DNA from: Actinomycetes bacterium
GTDB lineage: Bacteria > Actinomycetota > Actinomycetes > Actinomycetales > Microbacteriaceae
Assembly (NCBI GenBank): GCA_023450335.1
Contig: JAEXHA010000113.1
Location: forward strand, 1-12,102
Reading direction: 5' to 3'
Length of the DNA stretch: 12,102 nucleotides
The translations under genes and the position numbers were made by a program. Each line of letters begins with the position of its first letter. The stretch's first letter is position 1. Positions 1-7,013 of this stretch are shown here, in pieces. The notes beneath the pieces were generated by a model that was not told the DNA's origin, did no database searches, and saw only the letters and a program-made list of their open reading frames with translations.

Positions 1-1842
1 GAGCACGTGCGCCCACGCTCCCGGAGCACCGGCCGCTCGCCACCGCCGACGGCGGCCGCCGCGCAGAGTCATGAGCACGACGAGCGCCGCAACGGCGGCG
101 ACGCCGCCCAGGCCGAGGGCGCCGAGGACGGTGCCGGCGATGCCGCCACCACCCTGCCCTGCCGCCGGGGAAGACGTCGCGTCCGCACCCGGCGAGGGAG
201 CGGTCTGCGCGTCCGACGGCGCGGGCGTCGGTGTCGCCGGTTCCGTGTCGCCGGCCGGGGGTGTGTGCTCGGTGAGGATCGCCGAGTCTGGGCTCGGATC
301 GACCGTGACCCATCCCGCGCGCGACAGGTACACCTCCGCCCAGACTCGGGCGTCCGCACCGGTCATGAGCGTCGCGGCATCGGTGACGTCCGACTCGCCC
401 GTTGAGAAACCGACGACCAGCCGGGACGGAATGCCCAGCGCCCGGGCCAGCGCCGCGAACGATGCCGCGAACTGCTCGGTGGTGCCGACCTGCCCACCCC
501 CGGCCTCGTCGGCGAACAGGAACTCGAGGATGCGGCCGTACGACCCGCCCGACGGCGCACCCTGGTCGAGGGTCCGCTCGCCGCGCACGAAGTCGGCCAG
601 CGCAGTGACCTGCTCCCAGCGCGTCTGCGCTCCTTCGGTGAGCGCGTGCGCGGCGACGGAGAGGTCATCCGGCGCCGAGGGCAGATCCAGATAGCGTGCG
701 GCCTCGGACTCGGGAGGCACCCCCGCCCGTGCGACGGTGCCGTCCGTGGGCGCATCGACACGCGCGGTCACCGTGATCGCGGTGTCGACGGCGTCCACGG
801 CCACGAGCGAGCCGGTGTTCGTGTCCATCAGCGGGTCGGCGCCGGTGACGCGCTGCGCGCGGCCCAGACTCGGCACCCAGGCAGAGCTGAGCGCGTCGGG
901 TTCGATGCGGTAGGTGATCTCCTGCTGGCGGATGCCGGGGGCGAGGTCGGGTTCGGCGATGACGCCCACCGGTCGCAGCTCGCCGTCGAGTGTCCACGAG
1001 GCGCCGTCGAAGTCGGGCAGCACCGCGAGCCGGATCCGCTGCGGCGCCGGGCCGGCGGCCGAGGTGACGGTGAACAGTGGCAGATCGGCGTTCAGATTCC
1101 AGTACGCGACATCCGGAACGGGATGCGACGCCTGCGCCGGCAGCCGGGGCGGGTCGATGAGCAAGCGCGGCTCGAAGCGATCACCGGTCGTAAGCGCCGC
1201 CGCCGGCAGCGCGAGCGTGCCGATCACAGCGGCCGCGGTCGCCGAGGCGAGCCAGGCGGTGCGCGAGGTGCGGGCGGGCCGACGCGAACCCGACGCGGGA
1301 ATGGACACCCAGCCGATGAGAAGCAGCGCGATCGACGACATCGCGACCAGGCCGTACGGATCGCCCGCTCCGGCGGTGAGCAGGGCGCCGGCACCCTGCA
1401 GCGTCACCGCCCCCATCAACGGCGCCACGCGCGCGCGACCGGCGGCGGTGACCGCGAGCGCGACGGCGAGCGCGACGATCCACGTGAGCATGGCCGACGG
1501 TGCCAGATACACCGGGTCAGCCGGTGCCGGTCGCGGTGCGGTCAGCAGGCGCGGGACCAGATTCCACAGCACCGACGACGGGCCGGCACTCCCCGTCTGT
1601 GTGTCATCCACCGCACCGGCACCGAGCGCCGCTCCGGCGATGACGGCCACGAGGCCGACGCCGACCGCGATCCATGCCGACCCGATCCGCAGCCACCGGC
1701 CGAGCGCCACCAGCAGCGTCGGCACCAGCACGCACCCGACAAGGACGAGGGAGGCCCACCAGGCCCGGTAGCCGGCAGCGATCGGCACGGTCGACAGCGC
1801 CACCACCCCGATGGCCCACGCCGTGACGATCACCCGGTTCAC
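1..1842 (-). CDS. Multi-pass membrane protein with a degenerate transglutaminase-like extracellular domain (TgpA/DUF3488-like), C-terminus cut by window edge
   Basis: The frame is open from a GTG at 1842 to base 1 (614 codons, no stop). Seven hydrophobic segments come first (about residues 4-24, 28-47, 55-74, 118-134, 139-159, 164-181, 196-216), then a soluble region of about 340 residues, a Pro/Thr/Ala-rich linker (about 525-562), one more helix (568-593) and an Arg-rich tail. This is the layout of TgpA-like transglutaminase-core proteins, with the core outside the membrane. The core is recognisable: GTTEQFA (453-459), GIPSR just after it, ARVWAEVYL (498-506) and WVTVDPSP (511-518). In active members the residue before E456 is the catalytic Cys and the one at 499 is His; here they are Thr455 and Arg499, while Asp515 is kept. 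It is therefore probably not a working transglutaminase. The GTG overlaps the DUF58 stop (GTGA), with AAGGGG (1853-1858) as a possible ribosome site. MoxR–DUF58–transglutaminase order is a familiar bacterial arrangement. Confidence 0.88.
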   Translation of the reverse strand, partial: MNRVIVTAWAIGVVALSTVPIAAGYRAWWASLVLVGCVLVPTLLVALGRWLRIGSAWIAVGVGLVAVIAGAALGAGAVDDTQTGSAGPSSVLWNLVPRLLTAPRPAPADPVYLAPSAMLTWIVALAVALAVTAAGRARVAPLMGAVTLQGAGALLTAGAGDPYGLVAMSSIALLLIGWVSIPASGSRRPARTSRTAWLASATAAAVIGTLALPAAALTTGDRFEPRLLIDPPRLPAQASHPVPDVAYWNLNADLPLFTVTSAAGPAPQRIRLAVLPDFDGASWTLDGELRPVGVIAEPDLAPGIRQQEITYRIEPDALSSAWVPSLGRAQRVTGADPLMDTNTGSLVAVDAVDTAITVTARVDAPTDGTVARAGVPPESEAARYLDLPSAPDDLSVAAHALTEGAQTRWEQVTALADFVRGERTLDQGAPSGGSYGRILEFLFADEAGGGQVGTTEQFAASFAALARALGIPSRLVVGFSTGESDVTDAATLMTGADARVWAEVYLSRAGWVTVDPSPDSAILTEHTPPAGDTEPATPTPAPSDAQTAPSPGADATSSPAAGQGGGGIAGTVLGALGLGGVAAVAALVVLMTLRGGRRRRWRAAGAPGAWAHVL

Positions 1843-3005
1843 CGCGGCACCGCCCCTTCGGCGACCGCGGCCCGCCACGCGCCCACGAGGTCTTCGGCAC
1901 GCGGCCCGCGCAGCACGATCACGTCGCCCGAGGTCGAGATCAACTGCGCCGGCGTCGCATCCACGAGAGCGACCACGCCGACGGGCGCGGCGGCGGCCGT
2001 CAGCAACAGATCGGACCGCGCTGCGGCGGCGCCGGAGACGACCGCCACGACGTCGGGCGAGCTCACGGCGGCATGCACCGGGGCTTCAGAGGTGCTCGGG
2101 GTCAGAGTGGCCAGGGCGACGAGCGCTTCCGGTGAGATGCGCCCGGTGTCGCGTTGTCCCGGGGCGACGGTCAACTCGAGGTCGAGGGCGCCCGACACCG
2201 TCAACAGGCGCGCGGTCCCGCGGCCGATCGCCGCGGCATCCAGCAGACTCGCGGCCAGATCGACCGCTTCGTCGAATCCGCCGTCGCCGTAGGACGCAGC
2301 GCGGTCATCGAGCAGCATCGTGAGATACGGCATGGCGGGGTCGGCATCCTCACGCACCATGAGCAGGCCGCGGCGGGCGCTCGTGGCCCAGTGCAGGCGA
2401 CGAAGATCGTCGCCGGGCAGGTACTCGCGCAGCCCGACCAAGTCGGTGCCACCGTGGGCGATGCGCTCCTCGGCGCCGATGTGGCTGCGCCGCAGCCCCG
2501 CCGGCACCCCCGCAGCATCCAGCAGCCGAGGCTCGACGAGCACCGCCGCCGCCTGCCCCTGCGGGCGACGCACCCGGATCAGGTCAGCGAACGATCGCCG
2601 GTCGAGCGTGAGCGGCCCGAAGGTGATGAGACCGCGCCGCTCGGTCGAGATGCGCACGGTCGTCTCGGCGCGCTCCCCCGCCGCCAGCGGCGGGAAGTCG
2701 AACAGCACCGGCACCCCGTCGACCCGATCGGTGCCGCTGAGGGTCACCGGCCAGCGACGTGCCGTGTTGGCCACGCGGATCGTCGCACGGCAGTCGTCGA
2801 ACCGCGCCACGCGTGCGGGGTGAACCGACCGGTCGATCGACACGGGCACCGGGACCATCACGCTCACCACGGCGGCCGCGGCGGCGATCGTCAGCGTCGC
2901 GGCGAGCCCGACGATGGCCGGGTATCCGGTCCACACGCCGCCGATCCATGACAGCACGGCCACGGCCAGCACCGCCCAGCCGCGCACCGTCGGACGAACG
3001 CTCAT
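1839..3005 (-). CDS. DUF58 domain membrane protein (partner of MoxR)
   Basis: A 388-residue protein with two N-terminal hydrophobic segments (about 9-25 and 28-50) followed by a soluble part. The DUF58 signature lies at residues 193-211 and includes REYLPGDDLRRLHW and a following SAR. After it, MLLDDRAAS (230-238) starts a von Willebrand A-like fold, as is usual in this family, though without a full metal-binding DxSxS motif. A beta-rich stretch (about 55-135) lies between the membrane segments and the signature. The family's exact biochemical role is not established; DUF58 proteins are typically encoded beside MoxR ATPases and are thought to be their partners or clients. The ATG lies 10 bases after the MoxR stop with only a weak GGCGGG in front, so it probably depends on translation from MoxR. 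Its stop overlaps the next gene's GTG. Length and architecture are normal for the family. Confidence 0.93.
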   Translation of the reverse strand: MSVRPTVRGWAVLAVAVLSWIGGVWTGYPAIVGLAATLTIAAAAAVVSVMVPVPVSIDRSVHPARVARFDDCRATIRVANTARRWPVTLSGTDRVDGVPVLFDFPPLAAGERAETTVRISTERRGLITFGPLTLDRRSFADLIRVRRPQGQAAAVLVEPRLLDAAGVPAGLRRSHIGAEERIAHGGTDLVGLREYLPGDDLRRLHWATSARRGLLMVREDADPAMPYLTMLLDDRAASYGDGGFDEAVDLAASLLDAAAIGRGTARLLTVSGALDLELTVAPGQRDTGRISPEALVALATLTPSTSEAPVHAAVSSPDVVAVVSGAAAARSDLLLTAAAAPVGVVALVDATPAQLISTSGDVIVLRGPRAEDLVGAWRAAVAEGAVPR

Positions 3006-3015
3006 GACCCGCCGC

Positions 3016-4026
3016 TCACGACGGGGTGGGGCTCGGCGCAGCGACCCGGGCGAGCACGTCGGCCAGCACGGCCTCGACCGAGGTACCGGCCAGCATGGCC
3101 TCGCGCGTGGGCATCAGCCGATGCGCGAGCACGGGCACGGCGAGCTGCTGGACGTCCGACGGCACGACGAAATGCCGCCCCTGCGTGGCCGCGCGCACCT
3201 GTGCCGCTGACACCAGAGCGCGCAGCCCCCGCGTCGATACGCCCAGCCGCAGCCGGTCGTCGGCGCGCGTGGCGGCGCCGAGCGCCCGGATGTACGCGAG
3301 GATCGGATCGGCCACGTGCACGGCCCGCAGCATGCGGATCGCTTCGGCCACCGCATCGGGGGTGGCGACCTCGCGGACGCGGTCGATGCGGCCGGCGGCG
3401 CTGCCCGGCCGGAGGACCGCGATCTCGTGGTCGGCGTCGGGGTACCCGATCTGGACGCGCACGAGGAACCGGTCGAGCTGCGCTTCGGGGAGTCGATACG
3501 TGCCGTCGAGGTCGACGGGGTTCTGTGTGGCGATTACGAGAAACGGCTCGGGCACGGACTGGCTGACGCCGTCGGTGGTCACGGTGTGTTCGGCCATCAC
3601 CTCCAGCAGCGCGGACTGGGTCTTCGCGGCAGCGCGGTTGATCTCATCCGCGAGCAGCAGGTTCGCGAAGACAGGACCGGGGCGGAAGGCGATCTGACCG
3701 GTCGCGGGATCGAAGACGTTCGTACCGGTGACATCGGCCGGCAGCAGGTCGGGGGTGAACTGGATGCGACGCGAGATGCCCCCGACGGCCGCCGAGAAGG
3801 CGCGGGCCAGTGTCGTCTTGCCCGTGCCGGGAACGTCCTCGAGGAGCACGTGTCCCCCGGCGAAGAGGGCGACCGCGACCAGCTCGACGACGGCGCGCTT
3901 GCCCTGCAGCACCTCGCACACGGCGTCGACGACCGCGTCGTGCAGCAGGCGGAAGGGTGCCACCTCGGCTTCGGTCAGCGGCGACGTCCGGGCTGCGGAC
4001 GAGTGATCGCGCGCGATGTCGGTCAT
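3016..4026 (-). CDS. MoxR family AAA+ ATPase
   Basis: A 336-residue cytoplasmic AAA+ ATPase. Visible motifs: Walker A GTGKTT (67-72), Walker B LLLADE (123-128), sensor 1 ATQNP (166-170), LPEAQLDRF with a putative arginine finger R186, and the sensor 2 region GVSTRGL (262-268). All catalytic positions are intact. MoxR proteins act as chaperone-like ATPases that assemble or activate protein complexes, usually with von Willebrand A or DUF58 partners; here DUF58 is directly downstream. The frame stays open upstream to an ATG at 4182, but that extension is antisense-like Arg/His-rich sequence inside the previous gene. I place the start at 4026 because this ATG forms an ATGA overlap with the preceding stop, has GGAGA (4033-4037) 6 bases upstream, and gives a normal family length. 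The actual client in this operon is unknown; T7SS assembly is a guess from context. Confidence 0.95.
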   Translation of the reverse strand: MTDIARDHSSAARTSPLTEAEVAPFRLLHDAVVDAVCEVLQGKRAVVELVAVALFAGGHVLLEDVPGTGKTTLARAFSAAVGGISRRIQFTPDLLPADVTGTNVFDPATGQIAFRPGPVFANLLLADEINRAAAKTQSALLEVMAEHTVTTDGVSQSVPEPFLVIATQNPVDLDGTYRLPEAQLDRFLVRVQIGYPDADHEIAVLRPGSAAGRIDRVREVATPDAVAEAIRMLRAVHVADPILAYIRALGAATRADDRLRLGVSTRGLRALVSAAQVRAATQGRHFVVPSDVQQLAVPVLAHRLMPTREAMLAGTSVEAVLADVLARVAAPSPTPS

Positions 4027-7013
4027 CGGGCGTCTCCGTTCTGGTCGGGAGCGGCGGTGGACAGGGCGGTGGCAGAAGCGGATGCCGCGGTGCGGCGGTT
4101 CCGGCGCAGGAACCCCGCGGTGCCGAGCATGAACACCCCGGCAGCGAGCATCGGCGGGCTGGGCACGGTGGGGGGCGTCCACGGCGCGGGAGTGATGGTC
4201 ACATCGGGATCATCGAACGACACCGGGTCGGTGCAGATGCGGGTGGTGGGATCGCACTGCGCCCATTGGTTGCGGTTCGGCGCCTGCTCGGACAGGCTCG
4301 CCGACGTCGCCGGACGGGTCCCTGTCGCAGTGACGTAGGCCGACACGCTCCCCCTGCTGCGCACCTGACCTGAGTGCACTGCACCGCTGGCGTCGCACGG
4401 GATGGCCCGCGTCTGGTTCGCACCGGCGACGTTCACGTGCAGCGTGCACGACGCGGCGCGCTCCCACGAGGCCGGCAGCGAGGCGCTGATGCTGTAAGGG
4501 ATGTCGGACTCGTACAGCCCGGGCTCACTGAAGCTGATCCGCGAGATGGCGCTGTCGCCGTCGGCGGGCCACGCGATGCGCTCGGTGGCTGAGCCGGTCG
4601 CCGCCGCCCCCGTGCCGACGGCGTTGGTCGCGGTCACAGTGACCGACAGCGCGACACTGTCGGTGCACGCGCTTGCCTGGGCACACGAGACCGACCCGGA
4701 GAAGCTGGTCGCGGTCGTCGTCGTGCTCTGTGTGCGACCGCCACCCTGGTAGGTCACGGTGTAGCCGGTGATGGCGGAACCGTTGGCTGCGGCGGCGGGC
4801 CACGACACCTGGAAGCCGAAGCCCGACGGCGCCGAGGCGGTGTCGAGGGTGATGGCGGGGGTGCCGGGGGCTCCGGGAGCGTCGGCGAGGGTGACGGGGT
4901 CGCTCGCGGTCGATTCCGCGGTCGTCGCTCCCAGCACGGTCTGCACGACGAACGAATAGGTGCCGTGGCCGAGGCTCGAGAAGGTCAGCGAGGTCGACGT
5001 GCCGGCCGAGATCCACGATCCACCGGAGGCCATCACGAGATACTCATCGGCGCCGGACGACGCACGCGTCCACGCGACGGTGACCGTCGATCCCGACCGG
5101 GTCGCGGTGACACCGGTGGCGGGCGTGGCCTGCGCCACGGCGCATGCAGCGGTGGTCGTCGTGGTCGTCGACGAGCCCGAGGGCCAGTCGCGGTGCGCGG
5201 CGGTGACGGTGACGGTGACGCGGGTGCCGCAGTCCAGCCCCGACAGGGTCGCGGAGGTGGCCGCGGCCGGTGCGGACGTACTGATGCCTGCGGCCCCGAT
5301 GATGTAGCCGGTCGCGGCGACCTCGGGCGCCGTCCACGAGACCTCGACACCGCTGCCACGAGCGACGGCGCTCACCCCGGTGGGAGCGAGATCGGCGTCG
5401 TCGGGGGCCGGCGTCTCGGGATCGGGGTCCGCGCCCGGATCAGGATTCGGCGTGGGGTCGCCCGCACCCGGTGTCGGGTCGCCCGCACCCGGGGTGGGGT
5501 CCCCGGCACCCGGCGTGGGGTCACCCGCACCCGGGGTGGGGTCACCCGCACCAGGGGTGGGGTCATCTGCGCCGGGGGTGGGGTCGCCCGGACCCGGCGT
5601 GGGGTCGTCTGCACCCGGCGTGGGGTCGTCGACACCCGGGGTGGGGTCATCGACACCCGGGGTGGGGTCGTCAGCACCGGGGGTGGGCACGTCTACGCCC
5701 GGGATCGGATACTCGACCCCCGGGGTGGGGACGTTGTCGCCGTCGGGCGCGGGGTCGGGTGTCGCCGCACCGCGGTCGTGGTCCTCGTCACGATCGCGCT
5801 GGTCGCGGCGATCATCGTCGCGCTCGCGCTCGCGGTCGGTGACGACCGGGGCGATATCGGTCGGCACAGTCACGGCGGGCGGCTGGGTGACGGGACGTTC
5901 GGGCACGCGCGACTGTCCGAGGTCGACGACCCCGCTCGAACCACCCGGTTGCACGATCACCGCGCGTCCGTCGTCCGTCGTGGTCAGGAACAGTCGTCCC
6001 TCATCGGTGATGAACTGCGGATCGCCGCCGCCGGGGACGATGATGTCGGCTCCCGCGCGTGTGCCGTCGGGGTTGAGCACGAGCACGCGGCCCATGCCCA
6101 GGCACGGCACGTACACCCGGCCGTCGAAGACCTCCGGACCGCCGGGCCTGGCACAGCCCAGCCCGCCGACATCGACCTGCAGCAGGTCGCGGTCGGTCAG
6201 CATGAACAGTAGCCCTTCATCGGTGGCGCTGGCGGGAACCAGCGTCGCCGGCGAGCGCCCGGCGGCATGGACGGTGCCGGCCAGGTCGGGGACCGTCAGC
6301 GCGACATCGGCGCCGGCCCCGGTCTGCACGACGGCTCCACCATCGGCAGCGAACACGGTCACGCCGCGGTCGTGGGGTACCAAACGGCTGCGCGATCCGG
6401 CGCCGGGGATCGCCTGCGCGCGCTGGGACTGGAACGCGGCGGCCCCGGCGGAGTAGCCGAGCTGGGTCAGGTCGCCCGCGTCGGTGAGCACCCATACGGC
6501 GCCGTCGCCGTCGACGGCAACGTCGGCGAGGCGCGCATCGGCGCGGAACGGCTCGCCCCGGTCGGCGAGGGTCAGCGGGTCGACCGCCCGCACGATGCCC
6601 AGATCGGCATCCACCAGCACGACCAGCCCGCCCCCGATGAGCACCCGCTGCTCGCCGCCGGACGTACGGCTGCCGCTGGCGACCAGTGCGGTGAGGTCGA
6701 CGGCGGTGATGGTGCCGGTGGTCTCGTCGACGACGATGAGGTCGCCGTCATGCTGCGAGATCGACAGCATGCTGCCATCGTCACCTACGATCAGCTTGCG
6801 TTCGGGCGTGCCCGTTGTGGGGTTCACCTGAACGATGCGGCCGTCGTGCCCCGGCAACCAGGTCTGACCGTCGGACATGTCCACGACCGTCGCTGTGAGT
6901 CCGTTGCCGACCAGAGCACCGACGACCAGCAGCGCCCCACCGGCGGCGACGCCGGCTTCGACGAGGCCCCGATCGGAGCCCGGCCGCGCGCGAGTCCACC
7001 ACTTACGCATCAT
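4023..7013 (-). CDS. Large membrane-anchored protein with propeller-like region, DPTPGxx repeat stalk and fibronectin type III domains
   Basis: A 996-residue protein. In order: a short basic N-terminus and membrane helix (about 17-44); a beta-rich region with repeated short strands and D/G turns resembling a beta-propeller (about 47-365; includes Cys287 and Cys304); a mixed-charge Asp/Arg segment (393-414); fourteen 7-residue DPTPGxx repeats (428-525); three probable Fn3 domains (about 541-624, 628-708, 711-812); an unassigned region with Cys856, 873, 920 and 927 (about 815-930); a Pro-rich linker; a short hydrophobic segment (955-969) followed by RRNRR and a polar tail. The bulk should lie outside the membrane with both ends cytoplasmic. 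Its role is unknown; sitting between the motor ATPase and MoxR, it may form the surface part of the secretion machine. The start has GGAGGAG 5 bases upstream and overlaps the ATPase stop (ATGA); a second ATG directly follows and could be used instead. Confidence 0.9.
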   Translation of the reverse strand: MMRKWWTRARPGSDRGLVEAGVAAGGALLVVGALVGNGLTATVVDMSDGQTWLPGHDGRIVQVNPTTGTPERKLIVGDDGSMLSISQHDGDLIVVDETTGTITAVDLTALVASGSRTSGGEQRVLIGGGLVVLVDADLGIVRAVDPLTLADRGEPFRADARLADVAVDGDGAVWVLTDAGDLTQLGYSAGAAAFQSQRAQAIPGAGSRSRLVPHDRGVTVFAADGGAVVQTGAGADVALTVPDLAGTVHAAGRSPATLVPASATDEGLLFMLTDRDLLQVDVGGLGCARPGGPEVFDGRVYVPCLGMGRVLVLNPDGTRAGADIIVPGGGDPQFITDEGRLFLTTTDDGRAVIVQPGGSSGVVDLGQSRVPERPVTQPPAVTVPTDIAPVVTDRERERDDDRRDQRDRDEDHDRGAATPDPAPDGDNVPTPGVEYPIPGVDVPTPGADDPTPGVDDPTPGVDDPTPGADDPTPGPGDPTPGADDPTPGAGDPTPGAGDPTPGAGDPTPGAGDPTPGAGDPTPNPDPGADPDPETPAPDDADLAPTGVSAVARGSGVEVSWTAPEVAATGYIIGAAGISTSAPAAATSATLSGLDCGTRVTVTVTAAHRDWPSGSSTTTTTTAACAVAQATPATGVTATRSGSTVTVAWTRASSGADEYLVMASGGSWISAGTSTSLTFSSLGHGTYSFVVQTVLGATTAESTASDPVTLADAPGAPGTPAITLDTASAPSGFGFQVSWPAAAANGSAITGYTVTYQGGGRTQSTTTTATSFSGSVSCAQASACTDSVALSVTVTATNAVGTGAAATGSATERIAWPADGDSAISRISFSEPGLYESDIPYSISASLPASWERAASCTLHVNVAGANQTRAIPCDASGAVHSGQVRSRGSVSAYVTATGTRPATSASLSEQAPNRNQWAQCDPTTRICTDPVSFDDPDVTITPAPWTPPTVPSPPMLAAGVFMLGTAGFLRRNRRTAASASATALSTAAPDQNGDAR
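4033..4037 (-). promoter_or_regulatory. Ribosome binding site for the MoxR gene
   Basis: GGAGA on the minus strand, 6 bases before the ATG at 4026. It supports that start over the longer frame opening at 4182. Confidence 0.6.
5439..5732 (-). repeat. Fourteen tandem 21-bp in-frame units encoding DPTPGxx repeats
   Basis: Residues 428-525 of the Fn3 protein are fourteen 7-residue units (294 bp = 14 x 21). Five consecutive DPTPGAG copies span residues 484-518; other copies read DPTPGAD, DPTPGVD or DPTPGPG, and the outer copies diverge (VPTPGVE, YPIPGVD, DPTPNPD). Neighbouring copies differ mainly at synonymous third positions (Thr as ACA, ACC or ACG; Gly as GGC or GGG; Ala as GCG or GCC). This suggests the peptide is kept by selection and the array is not a fresh expansion. 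Such Pro/Thr-rich repeats usually make extended wall-spanning stalks. The periodic sequence also keeps other frames free of stops, which creates false open frames on both strands. Confidence 0.95.

Noticed and set aside
646..2292. Plus-strand open frame of 548 codons over the transglutaminase-like and DUF58 genes
   Set aside because: Arg-rich, low-complexity translation and antisense to two well-supported genes; a GC artefact.
4107..4163. Sortase-type cell-wall anchor at the C-terminus of the Fn3 protein
   Set aside because: There is a short hydrophobic segment followed by RRNRR, but no LPxTG-like motif before it, and about 25 further residues follow the basic cluster.
4027..4182. Longer MoxR N-terminus starting at 4182
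   Set aside because: The extra 52 residues are Arg/His/Pro-rich, overlap the previous gene and have no family match; the ATG at 4026 has a ribosome site and an ATGA overlap.
5439..5732. CRISPR-like array
   Set aside because: The periodic 21-bp units have no spacers, are in frame and encode DPTPGxx peptide repeats.
5380..6456. Plus-strand frame encoding a GVGSPAPG-type repeat protein
   Set aside because: It is the antisense reading of the 21-bp repeat array. The minus-strand frame has membrane segments, Fn3 domains and a strong ribosome site.
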